This document shows, one piece after another, positions 33,738-41,901 of a stretch of DNA of 64,000 nt (position 1 is its first letter; every line of letters starts with the position of its first letter). The notes under the pieces are model-generated. The model worked only from the letters and a program-made list of their open reading frames with translations. It did not search any database and had not been told where the DNA came from. Source of the DNA: an uncultured Flavobacteriales bacterium (GTDB taxonomy: Bacteria > Bacteroidota > Bacteroidia > Flavobacteriales_D > Crocinitomicaceae). A program made the position numbers and the translations under genes. The stretch lies in the NCBI GenBank assembly GCA_937973685.1, contig CALJKJ010000018.1, forward strand, positions 186,001 to 250,000, given 5' to 3'.

Positions 33738-34910
33738 TTATTGTGAGTTAGTTCTTCTTTTTTGTTCCGTTAAAATCAAATTCAATTCCCTTCCTGTTTG
33801 TCCTTTTACTGATGTATTTTCATCTGCACGACGCAACAAATAAGGCATAACCTCTTTTATTGGACCATAAGGAACATATTTTGCAACATTGAACCCAGCA
33901 TGCGCTAAGTTGTATGAAATGTGATCACTCATCCCTAATAACTGAGCAAAATAAATACGTTGATCATTTGGTTGAATATTTTTTTGCTCCAATAAAGTTG
34001 TCAAATACAACGATGATGCTTCATTATGTGTTCCAGCACATAATGAAATATGCTCAATTTCATCTGTTAAATAGTCCAAACAACGGTTATAATCCAAATC
34101 ACAACTTTCTTTGTCTTTTTGAATAGGTGATGGGTAGTTATTATCAATAGCTCGTTGGCGTTCTTTTTCCATGTATGCTCCACGGACTAATTTCACACCA
34201 TATTTGATGCCATTTTCTTTCGCCCATTGCACACTTTTTTGCAGAAAATCAAAACGATCGTGTCTGTAAATTTGAAGCGTATTGAAAATAATAGCTTTTT
34301 CTTTGTTGTATTTCAACATCATTTCATGTGAAATACGGTCGATGACATCTTGAATCCATGTTTCTTCTGCATCGATAAAAACAGGAACTGATGCATCAAA
34401 TCCAGCTTTACAAATGCGATCTATGCGTGCGAGTGTTTCTTCGTATTCAGCATGTAGCTCAGGTGTTAATAAGCTTTCACTATTATTTGTTGCTTCTAAT
34501 AAACCAAAGCGTGCAATGCCCGTTATTTTAAACACAGCGAAAGGAATTGCTTCGTTACCAGTAGCTTTTGTAATTGTAGCAATGATTTCATTCGTCGTTG
34601 CTTCAAAATCTTCTGCAGACACTTTTCCCTCTACCGAATAATCAAGGATTGTTCCAACACGGCTTTGCCACATTGTTGTTATGGTCGAAGTACATTCCTC
34701 TATTGTTTCGCCACCACAAAACTGTTTGAAAATCGTAGCTCTGATTAACCCTTTGATTGGAAGTCCTAATGCTAAACTTGTATTGGTAACATTTTTACCA
34801 ATTTTCACCAAGGTTGGACGTGCAATAACACTGAATAAAAAGTTAGCGCGTTTTAAATCACGATTACTTTTGTGTTTGAATGCAATTTCTGTATTGTTAA
34901 ATGAAATCAT
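33738..34910 (-). CDS. putA: Proline dehydrogenase (monofunctional)
   Basis: FAD enzyme that oxidises proline to pyrroline-5-carboxylate. The 390 residues show the PRODH barrel motifs: VFIDAEETWIQDVID, GVKLVRGAYMEKERQRA, ICAGTHNE-type (SLCAGTHNE), and the C-terminal substrate-binding YLLRRADENTSVKGQTGRE. It lacks DNA-binding and P5C-dehydrogenase domains, so the second step must be encoded elsewhere. The ATG at 34910 follows a perfect -7 octamer by only 4 bases. It is divergent from aroB. Confidence 0.93.
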   Translation of the reverse strand: MISFNNTEIAFKHKSNRDLKRANFLFSVIARPTLVKIGKNVTNTSLALGLPIKGLIRATIFKQFCGGETIEECTSTITTMWQSRVGTILDYSVEGKVSAEDFEATTNEIIATITKATGNEAIPFAVFKITGIARFGLLEATNNSESLLTPELHAEYEETLARIDRICKAGFDASVPVFIDAEETWIQDVIDRISHEMMLKYNKEKAIIFNTLQIYRHDRFDFLQKSVQWAKENGIKYGVKLVRGAYMEKERQRAIDNNYPSPIQKDKESCDLDYNRCLDYLTDEIEHISLCAGTHNEASSLYLTTLLEQKNIQPNDQRIYFAQLLGMSDHISYNLAHAGFNVAKYVPYGPIKEVMPYLLRRADENTSVKGQTGRELNLILTEQKRRTNSQ

Positions 34911-34914
34911 ACTG

Positions 34915-34922
34915 CAAAATTA
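34915..34922 (-). promoter_or_regulatory. -7 element immediately before putA
   Basis: On the minus strand it reads TAATTTTG, a perfect TAnnTTTG, ending 4 bases before the ATG at 34910; a leaderless or near-leaderless mRNA is predicted. Confidence 0.55.
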
Positions 34923-34934
34923 AACTGTTTCCGC

Positions 34935-34942
34935 TATTTTTG
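34935..34942 (+). promoter_or_regulatory. -7 element of aroB
   Basis: TATTTTTG, a perfect TAnnTTTG, lies 42 bases before the TTG start of aroB and only 12 bp from the divergent putA element. Confidence 0.45.
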
Positions 34943-34984
34943 TCCATCAAAAGGGTCAAATTCTTTTAAACTAATTTATTTTCA

Positions 34985-36064
34985 TTGAAAACACTTCATT
35001 TAGACGGTACGAACATCGAAATTGGACAACTTGAAAAAAGCACTTTTTCTGATCTATTAACAGGGAAATACGCGCATTCACGCAAAGTTATTTTGGTTGA
35101 CGAAAACACGCACGATCATTGTTTGGAGTTCCTAATTACCGCTTTTTCAGGTTTAGAAGAAGCAGAAGTGATGTTATTGCCTGCTGGAGAAGAGAATAAA
35201 GTGATGGAAGTCTGTTTTCAAGTTTGGGAAGCGCTTTCAGAATATCAGATTTCTCGTTCCGATTTGATTATCAATCTTGGAGGTGGAGTAGTTACTGATA
35301 TGGGAGGCTTTATTGCTGCTGTTTTCAAGCGAGGAGTCGATTTTATAAATATCCCAACTAGTTTGTTAGGAATGGTAGATGCAGCAATTGGTGGGAAAAC
35401 TGGCGTTGATTTAGGGCCATATAAGAATCAATTAGGTGTTTTCAAACAACCAACTGCGGTTTTTATCGATCCACGCTTTTTAGCTTCGTTACCGCAAGAT
35501 GAATGGAAAAATGGTTTTGCTGAATTATTGAAACACGCATTGATTTCAGATGAAAAACATTGGGATGAACTCACTAAAACAAGTTTTGAAGAGTTAATTG
35601 GTTCCAAACATTGGGAGAACTATATCGCGCAGGCTGTAACCATTAAATCGGATATCGTTGCCCGCGATCCTATGGAAAAAGGTGAACGAAAATTATTAAA
35701 TTTTGGACACACCATTGGTCACGGAATTGAAGGGTTTTGTTTGGAAAACGAAACGCCAATTGCGCACGGTCATGGGGTAGCTTTAGGAATGATTGCAGAG
35801 AGTTATCTTTCTATGAAAAAAGGCTTTTTATCAGAAGTTGCTTTGAATCAGATTGTTGAGCAATTAAAGAATCGTTTCGAAGGAATTGAAATAGCTGATA
35901 AAGAAGCGATTTTAAAGATTATCCAAAACGACAAGAAAAATGATAGTGCTGGAATTAAATGTGTGCTGCTCAATAAAATCGGTGCAGCTTCATTTGATCA
36001 CATAATAGCTGATGAAGAAATAATTGAAAGTTTGGACTACCTAATAGCAATGTATAAGCAATGA
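34985..36064 (+). CDS. aroB: 3-dehydroquinate synthase
   Basis: Second step of the shikimate pathway, NAD- and metal-dependent. The 359 residues contain NLGGGVVTDMGGFIAAVFKRG, NIPTSLLGMVDAAIGGKTGVD, the metal-ligand region ERKLLNFGHTIGHGIE and HGHGVALGM. The start is a TTG at 34985: no in-frame ATG occurs between the putA-aroB promoter region and the conserved N-terminus. It converges on a MerR-like gene 2 bp away. Confidence 0.93.
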   Translation: MKTLHLDGTNIEIGQLEKSTFSDLLTGKYAHSRKVILVDENTHDHCLEFLITAFSGLEEAEVMLLPAGEENKVMEVCFQVWEALSEYQISRSDLIINLGGGVVTDMGGFIAAVFKRGVDFINIPTSLLGMVDAAIGGKTGVDLGPYKNQLGVFKQPTAVFIDPRFLASLPQDEWKNGFAELLKHALISDEKHWDELTKTSFEELIGSKHWENYIAQAVTIKSDIVARDPMEKGERKLLNFGHTIGHGIEGFCLENETPIAHGHGVALGMIAESYLSMKKGFLSEVALNQIVEQLKNRFEGIEIADKEAILKIIQNDKKNDSAGIKCVLLNKIGAASFDHIIADEEIIESLDYLIAMYKQ

Positions 36065-36066
36065 GC

Positions 36067-36414
36067 TTATTTCAATTGAAGTAATTGCGCTTTGATTTTT
36101 TCTAATTTTTCAATGAGCTCCGTGTGATCCGTTGTGTTGTTAACGGTTTTCACAACAACAGTTTTCGATTTTAATGCTTTTTTAGCTCCATCCAACGTAT
36201 AACCTTCTCCTTTTACGAGTTGGTAAATCTTGTTAAAAAGTTCGATGTCTTTTACAGTGAAAAGGCGCTCTCCTTTTTTGTTCTTTTTCGGCTGTATTTG
36301 AGTGAATTCTTTTTCCCAGAACCTTATTAATGAAGTGTTTACATCAAAAATTGATGCGACTTCACCTATTGAATAATACAGTTTCGTTAATTTAATTCCT
36401 TCTAATTTGCTCAA
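36067..36414 (-). CDS. MerR-family transcriptional regulator
   Basis: Winged-helix DNA-binding protein. The conserved part begins KLYYSIGEVASIFDVNTSLIRFWEKEF, followed by the wing KKNKKGERLFTVKDIELFNKIYQLVKGEGYTLDGAKKAL and a short C-terminal coiled coil without an effector domain. The start is uncertain: the open frame extends to a TTG at 36468, overlapping the divergent NlpC/P60 gene, with no ATG. The TTG at 36414 gives a family-like length of about 115 residues and is used here. Such Bacteroidetes regulators are small and constitutive-looking; the target is not known. The divergent NlpC/P60 gene is an obvious candidate. Confidence 0.78.
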   Translation of the reverse strand: MSKLEGIKLTKLYYSIGEVASIFDVNTSLIRFWEKEFTQIQPKKNKKGERLFTVKDIELFNKIYQLVKGEGYTLDGAKKALKSKTVVVKTVNNTTDHTELIEKLEKIKAQLLQLK

Positions 36415-36423
36415 AATGAATGT

Positions 36424-36453
36424 TTTGAATTTGTGAAAATAATCATAATTTTG
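36424..36453 (+). promoter_or_regulatory. Promoter of the NlpC/P60 gene
   Basis: TTTG (36424-36427) and the perfect -7 octamer TAATTTTG (36446-36453) are 18 bases apart. The octamer ends 5 bases before the GTG start at 36459. Confidence 0.6.
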
Positions 36454-36458
36454 CAAAC

Positions 36459-37034
36459 GTGAAATCAAAGGTGTTTTTTATTGCAATCTTTTTGGGAATA
36501 ACAGTTGTTCTTTTGCCTCGTTACAGTTGGGCACAAAACACACCCGATAGTTTGGTGAATAAAATACCGACTTCAAACACCTTACCAAAAGCTTCTGGTA
36601 ACGATACCATCAACGAGTATGTCGATGAAATCATCAAATTTTCCAAGAAATTTTTAGGAACTCCCTATCAATACGCAGGTTCTACACCTTCAGGTTTTGA
36701 TTGTTCAGGATTTATAAATTACGTCATGGGGAATTTTGGTTTTCAATTATCACGTTCTTCTCCTGGTATTGCTGAATTTGGAAAAACAGTAAAATTATCT
36801 GAATTACAACCTGGCGATTTGATGTTTTTTAAAGGACGAAGCGTAAATTCAACCACTGTTGGTCACGTTGCAATGGTCGTTGAAGTAAACAATGGCGTTA
36901 TTAAATTTATCCACTCATCAACTTCTCGAGGAGTTGTCATTGATACATTTAACGGAAGTCAATATTACGTTCCGCGTTATTTGAAAGCAAAACGCTTGGA
37001 TTATGGCGTGGTTGATGCATCAAATTTTCGTTGA
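36459..37034 (+). CDS. NlpC/P60-family cell-wall peptidase
   Basis: 191 residues from a GTG start. Signal peptide or membrane anchor KSKVFFIAIFLGITVVLLPRYSWAQ. The C40 peptidase domain holds the catalytic Cys82 (GFDCSGFINYV), His136 (GHVAMVVE) and a third polar residue at His152 (IHSS). The enzyme should cleave peptide stems of peptidoglycan in the periplasm. It has a predicted leaderless promoter and its 3' end overlaps the convergent MFS gene by 34 bp. Confidence 0.9.
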   Translation: MKSKVFFIAIFLGITVVLLPRYSWAQNTPDSLVNKIPTSNTLPKASGNDTINEYVDEIIKFSKKFLGTPYQYAGSTPSGFDCSGFINYVMGNFGFQLSRSSPGIAEFGKTVKLSELQPGDLMFFKGRSVNSTTVGHVAMVVEVNNGVIKFIHSSTSRGVVIDTFNGSQYYVPRYLKAKRLDYGVVDASNFR

Positions 37035-38188
37035 TGATGCGGGTGTTTTAGTAAATGCCAAATCAAATAAACGATGGTAATCAATGCCGCACCAATTCCT
37101 ACAGAAAAAACAGTGAAAATCGTTGCAAAGGTATTGTCGTATAAATAGTTGGTAATCAATGCTCCTGAGAAAATCCCAAATTCTAAAGCAATAAACATTG
37201 TTCCGGCACCAATTCCTCTTCGTGCTTCAGGTGATAAATCTGCAGTCCAAGCAAAAATAGTAGGGGACGAGATACCTGTTGCAATACCAAAAATTATTGA
37301 TGCGATTGTGTATGTTGTAGCCGATTGTGCAGATCCAATGAGATACATTGATAAAGCTAACAAACTCATTCCGATTAACAACACTTGCCTTCTTCCAATT
37401 CGATCAGAAAGTTTGCCAGCGGTCAATCGTATGATAATCGTCGCTATTACGTAAAACACAAAAAATGAGCCCTTGTTTTCAATGTGAAGGTAGGTCGATA
37501 TGTCAGGTGTGAGCACAAAAATAATACCACTGCAAATGGCGGATAAAAACATAACAACAGCAACTGGAATTACAGATGGTTCAATAATTTCATCACGTTT
37601 TACCCGCAACAATTTGAATGAAAACGATTGTGGTTGTTTGAGTGTTTCTTTTGATTGCACAACAAACAGTTGCGCTACAACCACCATCAAAGCTGAAAAA
37701 ACAAACAAGCCATTCAAGCCTACTTGTTGAACGATAAATGTGCTCAGTCCTTGACCAACACCAATACCGAGTGAAATAAACGTACCCCAAATGCCCATAC
37801 CTGTTCCGCGTTTTGCTTTCGGTAAAATATCAGTAATCAATGCGGTTGCGCCAGTTGGAAAGAAACCAGTAGCAAAACCATGAATGAAACGAATAATCAA
37901 CAAGGTCAATACAGAAAAGCTGAACATGTAAGATATACTAGCAATGAAACTCACAACAACACCAAAGAGCAACACCTTTTTTCGTCCGATGTTGTCAGCT
38001 AATTTTCCTGAAAAAGGACGTGATAGACCTGCTGAAATTGTAAATAAGCCAATAATCCAACCTTTGTGAGATGCACCCTTTAATTGAGTGATAATTGCAT
38101 TCATTTCAGGAATGATACAATTGAAGCTCAATATGAAAAAGAACATTGAGAGACAAATAAACCAAAAGTTGCGGCTGTAATTTTTCAA
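37001..38188 (-). CDS. Major facilitator superfamily transporter
   Basis: 395 residues with 12 predicted membrane segments. Between TM2 and TM3 the MFS signature reads GKLADNIGRKKVL, and the symmetric second-half copy is GKLSDRIGRRQVL. It is a drug/metabolite efflux-type family member; substrate unknown. The start is a TTG at 38188 (MKNYSRNFWF): later Met codons would remove part of TM1, and a -7 element lies 7 bases upstream. Its 3' end overlaps the NlpC/P60 gene on the opposite strand. Confidence 0.87.
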   Translation of the reverse strand: MKNYSRNFWFICLSMFFFILSFNCIIPEMNAIITQLKGASHKGWIIGLFTISAGLSRPFSGKLADNIGRKKVLLFGVVVSFIASISYMFSFSVLTLLIIRFIHGFATGFFPTGATALITDILPKAKRGTGMGIWGTFISLGIGVGQGLSTFIVQQVGLNGLFVFSALMVVVAQLFVVQSKETLKQPQSFSFKLLRVKRDEIIEPSVIPVAVVMFLSAICSGIIFVLTPDISTYLHIENKGSFFVFYVIATIIIRLTAGKLSDRIGRRQVLLIGMSLLALSMYLIGSAQSATTYTIASIIFGIATGISSPTIFAWTADLSPEARRGIGAGTMFIALEFGIFSGALITNYLYDNTFATIFTVFSVGIGAALITIVYLIWHLLKHPHHQRKFDASTTP

Positions 38189-38195
38189 AGTGCTG

Positions 38196-38203
38196 CAAAA
38201 GTA
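38196..38203 (-). promoter_or_regulatory. -7 element of the MFS gene
   Basis: On the minus strand it reads TACTTTTG, a perfect TAnnTTTG, ending 7 bases before the TTG start at 38188. Confidence 0.45.
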
Positions 38204-38279
38204 AGGTTTTAATCACGTTTATTTGATTTAATCAAACAATAATGACAGATTTCTGTTTAACTTTATAAAAAGAGATATT

Positions 38280-38810
38280 ATGATGGAAGCTACTTTTGGT
38301 GCAGGTTGTTTTTGGTGCATCGAGGCTTGTTTTAAAGCTGTAACGGGAATTGTTAGTGTCGTACCTGGTTTTTCTGGTGGAATGCTTGAAAATCCAACAT
38401 ACCATCAAGTATGTACTGGAACAACCGGCCATGCAGAAGTGGCTCGTGTTGTTTATGATGAAACAATCATTTCATATGAAGAATTACTTGAATTATACTG
38501 GTTTGTGCATGATCCAACACAATTGAACCGCCAAGGGAATGATATAGGAACACATTATCGTTCGGTAATTTTTTACCACAACGACGAGCAACGTAAGCTT
38601 GCAGAACAATATAAAGCACGTTTGACGGAAGAAAAAGTATGGGATTTACCTATCGTTACTGAAATCAGTCCGTTGATTAATTTTTATCCAGCCGAGGATT
38701 ACCACGTAAATTATTACGAATTAAATCCAGGGAATGCATATTGCCAAGCGATTGTCCGACCCAAAGTTGAGAAGTTTCGAAAAGTATTTGCTAAAAAATT
38801 AAAGGACTAA
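38280..38810 (+). CDS. msrA: Peptide methionine-S-sulfoxide reductase A
   Basis: Repairs oxidised methionine (S-sulfoxide). The 176 residues open with the catalytic GAGCFWCIEACF motif (Cys10 nucleophile, Cys13), followed by GFSGG, CTGTTGHAEVARVVYD, WFVHDPTQLNRQGNDIGTHYRS and FYPAEDYHVNYYELN. There is no MsrB fusion and no signal peptide, so it acts in the cytoplasm. Two adjacent ATGs (38280, 38283) are possible starts. Single gene with a terminator downstream. Confidence 0.95.
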   Translation: MMEATFGAGCFWCIEACFKAVTGIVSVVPGFSGGMLENPTYHQVCTGTTGHAEVARVVYDETIISYEELLELYWFVHDPTQLNRQGNDIGTHYRSVIFYHNDEQRKLAEQYKARLTEEKVWDLPIVTEISPLINFYPAEDYHVNYYELNPGNAYCQAIVRPKVEKFRKVFAKKLKD

Positions 38811-38814
38811 ATAC

Positions 38815-38850
38815 AAAAATCCCCAGTTACAGTAGTAGCTGGGGATTTTT
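38815..38850. terminator. Terminator shared by msrA and the Spy-like gene
   Basis: AAAAATCCCCAG (38815-38826) pairs with CTGGGGATTTTT (38839-38850), extended inward by TTAC/GTAG with one G-T pair. T-runs exist on both strands, between two convergent genes. Confidence 0.88.
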
Positions 38851-38868
38851 AAATATGATAATTGTGAA

Positions 38869-39321
38869 TTATAATTCTCCTTCTGTCGATTTGTTTTCAG
38901 CTTTCTTTTGATCAACTTTCGCAGCATGTTCTTTTAATAACTGATCAAATTTAGTGATTTGATCTGGCGTTAAGTGTGCTTTGCACATCTCGATGCGCGC
39001 GCTATTATTAGCCTCGATCAGTTGTTTTTTCTGCTCAGCACTCAACGATTGATCATTGCGAACCGCTTCATTTTTTGCTGCAATCCCAAGATTAATATCA
39101 CTTATAAATCCAGCTTGTTCAGTCGTTAAATCAAGTTGTTTGGTCATTTTTGCAGTTAAGCGAGTTGCTCTATCAGCAGCCGAAGGTGCTTCTTCTGATT
39201 TTTGTTTTTTTGTTTCTATTTTACCTTTTGGAACACCGTTTGCAGCTTTTCCAGATGTTTTTTGAGCAGTTAAACTGAAACTAGCTAAAAGAGCTCCTGA
39301 AATTAGAATTGTTTTTATCAT
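38869..39321 (-). CDS. Spy/LTXXQ-like periplasmic helical protein
   Basis: 150 residues from the ATG at 39321; the open frame continues to 39369 without a better start. Signal peptide MIKTILISGALLASFSLTAQ, then a Lys/Ala-rich stretch and a helical domain with two repeats of the LTxEQ type: LDLTTEQAGFISDI and AHLTPDQITKFDQLL. This recalls Spy/CpxP and Bacteroidetes DUF4890 proteins, which bind unfolded proteins or sense envelope stress. One Cys in the mature part. Highly charged C-terminus. Function inferred by resemblance only. Confidence 0.7.
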   Translation of the reverse strand: MIKTILISGALLASFSLTAQKTSGKAANGVPKGKIETKKQKSEEAPSAADRATRLTAKMTKQLDLTTEQAGFISDINLGIAAKNEAVRNDQSLSAEQKKQLIEANNSARIEMCKAHLTPDQITKFDQLLKEHAAKVDQKKAENKSTEGEL

Positions 39322-39407
39322 GATTGTTAATTTTTTAATTGTGTTTTTGTTAAGACAATAAATGTACAAAATAGTTGCTGAAGTAACTTCAAAATTAATG
39401 CCAATAC

Positions 39408-39953
39408 TTACAAAAAGCGCGCTATTTTACTCCAATAATAAAACAAAACAAAATCGTAAGAAATGTGTGAGAAAATACAAAACCATATTCCAAGTGGTTT
39501 TAAGGCATAACTAATAGCAATGATAAACAGCAAAACCATTAATCCGTATTTTGTTGTAGACCAGTCTTTTGGATTAAAATATCCATGAATTGCTACAAAG
39601 AAAACAGCCGCAATAAGAGGATGAAACCATTGTTGAATAAATAAGCGAAACAATATTTCCTCTCCAAATCCAGCGCATATGGATAAAAAAAGAAGTTCTA
39701 CAACAGTAAGTTGCAACGATTGAATAATAGTGATTTGAGCTGAAATTGAAGCGCTTTCGGAACCAATATTCGTCAATAAAATCATGATAAACCCGACGAC
39801 AAATCCAAATTCAAGTCCAATTAATGACCAAACAGAAGTGAAATTATCAAGTTGCAAAAATGTTGATAGATTGGGAAATCCTGATAAGCCCCAACCCAAT
39901 GGAGCCATCAATAAAGTCAACAAACCCAATAATAAAAACTTGCTTTTTTTCAA
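39408..39953 (-). CDS. CPBP-family intramembrane protease
   Basis: 181 residues with about five membrane helices. The CAAX/bacteriocin-processing motifs are present: GFGEEILFRLFIQQWF (EExxxR), a His in AIHGYFNPKD, and a last His in FSHISYDFVLFYYW. It could cleave a prenylated or other membrane substrate; in bacteria the targets are mostly unknown. The start is a TTG at 39953, which lies 2 bp past the stop of the upstream cupin gene, indicating coupling; no in-frame ATG occurs before the first membrane helix. Confidence 0.8.
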   Translation of the reverse strand: MKKSKFLLLGLLTLLMAPLGWGLSGFPNLSTFLQLDNFTSVWSLIGLEFGFVVGFIMILLTNIGSESASISAQITIIQSLQLTVVELLFLSICAGFGEEILFRLFIQQWFHPLIAAVFFVAIHGYFNPKDWSTTKYGLMVLLFIIAISYALKPLGIWFCIFSHISYDFVLFYYWSKIARFL

Positions 39954-39955
39954 GT

Positions 39956-40435
39956 TTATGTCATTTTTAGGATAATTTCCTGATGTTGCGGAAAGCGCGG
40001 TAATAAATCGGATGCAGTAAACAGTTCAAAATCAGCAAAATCAAAACCGGGTGCAACGGCACAAGAAACCAAAGCATAGCCTTCACGGTCTTTTACTTCT
40101 GAACCAAAAATGGTTCCGCCTTTTACGATTAAAAAAGGTTGATTACCAGCGTCATTCACTAATCCCAAGTGATGAGCAGTATGTGTTTCACCCTCGATTG
40201 TATGAACCAACAACGTGTTTCCTTCGTGAAAATACCACGTTTCATCCGATGTGATTCGGTGAAAGCGCGAAAAGTTTTGACCAGTTAGTAAAAAATAGAT
40301 ACTTGTCATTAATTGTCGATCCGTTCCGTTCAATCTTGTTTCAGACCGATACGTTTCACGGTAAAAACCTCCTTCAGGATGAGGAAGTAAATCTAATTGA
40401 TCAATCAATTCTTGTGCTCTCTTTGGTAATTCCAT
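39956..40435 (-). CDS. Cupin_5 / DUF985 protein
   Basis: 159 residues. Family pattern: LLPHPEGGFYRETYRS near the N-terminus, TSIYFLLTGQNFSRFHRITSDETWYFHEGNTL in the middle, and VSCAVAPGFDFADFEL near the end. The fold is a double-stranded beta-helix; some members are annotated as sugar epimerase-like but no activity is established. The ATG overlaps the stop of the preceding barrel gene (TAATG), and the CPBP protease gene follows directly, so all three are one operon. Confidence 0.85.
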   Translation of the reverse strand: MELPKRAQELIDQLDLLPHPEGGFYRETYRSETRLNGTDRQLMTSIYFLLTGQNFSRFHRITSDETWYFHEGNTLLVHTIEGETHTAHHLGLVNDAGNQPFLIVKGGTIFGSEVKDREGYALVSCAVAPGFDFADFELFTASDLLPRFPQHQEIILKMT

Positions 40436-41208
40436 TATTCAACAGGTCCTTTAGGGAAAGTTATGTTTCTTTTCTTTTGAGTGGGTAAATAATACCGCAA
40501 ATCGAATGTGAAATATCCAGCTGTGATTGGTTTGTATGCAACCATTTTATTGCCAGTTCCTGACTGTTTCAAAATACTAACACCAAATAAAATTGGGCGA
40601 AATGGAACTTTTGCACCTACTCCAAAATAAAATATGCCTGCCTTATTCGTTCGGTATTCAAAACCAATTCCAGCATTCGTTGAAAAATAGGTGCGATTGG
40701 TTCTTCTTCCTTCTACAAGTATACTTTTTCCTGGTCCAGGAATAATCGAATCACGAACATCTGAAGGGTATTGATTGATAGAAACACCTAAATTCGCATT
40801 CATGAACCACTGTTGGTCCATTTGCACGTGTATCATTCCATTAATTGGAATATCATAATTGACAAAAGCAAGTTGTTGACTTCTGTAAATACCTGAATCT
40901 GGAATGTTAACTTGTGCGTTGTAAACGCGTCTTACCTGATACAAACCTGTTTCTAGTGCAATGTTTTTCGTTATCCCAATACGAATGATTCCACCAAATG
41001 TGTACCCCATTTTGTTAGTAAATGTTGTTTGCATTGCGCCTGTTGAATCCTCAAAATAAGTGTTTTTAGCACCAATAAAATCGTTTGGTATAACAGGTGA
41101 GGCACAAATTCCAAAATATGTTGGGTATTTTGATGTTGTTATTTTTTGTTGTGCTTTGGTCAAAAAAGCAACACAACAGAAGCAACATAGAACGAGCGTT
41201 TTAATCAT
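40435..41208 (-). CDS. Exported, probable outer-membrane beta-barrel protein
   Basis: 257 residues from the ATG at 41208, with signal peptide (MIKTLVLCCFCCVAFLTKAQ). The mature part alternates amphipathic strands (YTFGGIIRIGITKNIALETGLYQV; FSTNAGIGFEYRTNKAGIFYFGVGAKV) and ends TAGYFTFDLRYYLPTQ, consistent with an 8-strand OmpA/OMP_b-brl-type barrel. The longer frame to 41316 overlaps the nitroreductase coding region and lacks a signal peptide at its start, so the shorter start is preferred. First gene of the operon with the cupin and CPBP genes. Confidence 0.68.
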   Translation of the reverse strand: MIKTLVLCCFCCVAFLTKAQQKITTSKYPTYFGICASPVIPNDFIGAKNTYFEDSTGAMQTTFTNKMGYTFGGIIRIGITKNIALETGLYQVRRVYNAQVNIPDSGIYRSQQLAFVNYDIPINGMIHVQMDQQWFMNANLGVSINQYPSDVRDSIIPGPGKSILVEGRRTNRTYFSTNAGIGFEYRTNKAGIFYFGVGAKVPFRPILFGVSILKQSGTGNKMVAYKPITAGYFTFDLRYYLPTQKKRNITFPKGPVE

Positions 41209-41254
41209 AGAAATTGTTTTAAAAGTAGAACGTTTTAAACCACTTTTTGGTTGG

Positions 41255-41842
41255 TTATTCCGATTTCCATGTTGTAACATATTCAATTGGTTTTCGTTGT
41301 CCTTTTGGCCACTCAATTTCTGGATAACCTAAATAAAACAAACCAATACATACTTGTTGCTCCGTCAACGAAATAAATTCCCGAAATTGTTGTGTTTTTA
41401 CCATGTTTGTTGATGACCAAAACCCACCAATTCCTTGTGCAGTAGCTGTTAGGTGCATGTTTTGAACGGCACAAGCAACTGCTGCAAAATCGTCAGCTTC
41501 ACTGATTTTTGTGTCTTTTTCCCGATCAACAATCAATGCAATGACAGCTGTTGCCAATTTGGGACGATTGATTAATTTGATCAGTTTTTTATCGTTTTGA
41601 AGTTCTTTTGGCGTTTCACTCAAGTAAGCATTACCAAGTACTTCGCTTAATTGTACTAATGCGTTGTCTTGCAACACAACAAAGCGCCACGGTTGCGTCA
41701 ATCCATGAGAAGGTGCCCAAATAGCATTGTTTAACAACAATTCAATTTGTTCGCGGTGTATTTTACGTTTGCTAAATTGTTCCGGATAAATCGATCTTCT
41801 GTCGCGGATGATAGCAGTAATTTCACTTAAATTATAACGCAT
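41255..41842 (-). CDS. Nitroreductase-family FMN protein
   Basis: 195 residues from the ATG at 41842. Pattern of the nitroreductase fold: IIRDRRSIYPEQFS at the FMN phosphate site, LLNNAIWAPSHGLTQPWRFVVL, AVACAVQNMHLTATAQGIGGFWSS, and a C-terminal IGLFYLGYPEIEWPKGQRKP. Likely an NAD(P)H-dependent reductase of quinones or nitro compounds; the natural substrate is unknown. The TTG start at 41860 that the open frame allows lies inside the -7 element, so the ATG is correct. Confidence 0.88.
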   Translation of the reverse strand: MRYNLSEITAIIRDRRSIYPEQFSKRKIHREQIELLLNNAIWAPSHGLTQPWRFVVLQDNALVQLSEVLGNAYLSETPKELQNDKKLIKLINRPKLATAVIALIVDREKDTKISEADDFAAVACAVQNMHLTATAQGIGGFWSSTNMVKTQQFREFISLTEQQVCIGLFYLGYPEIEWPKGQRKPIEYVTTWKSE

Positions 41843-41857
41843 GCTTCGTTTTTTGAA

Positions 41858-41865
41858 CAAAGATA
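41858..41865 (-). promoter_or_regulatory. -7 element of the nitroreductase gene
   Basis: On the minus strand it reads TATCTTTG, a perfect TAnnTTTG, ending 15 bases before the ATG at 41842. Confidence 0.5.
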
Positions 41866-41901
41866 CATTCGTTTTTTGAAAGCTGAAATGTTCCGCTGGA
41901 T

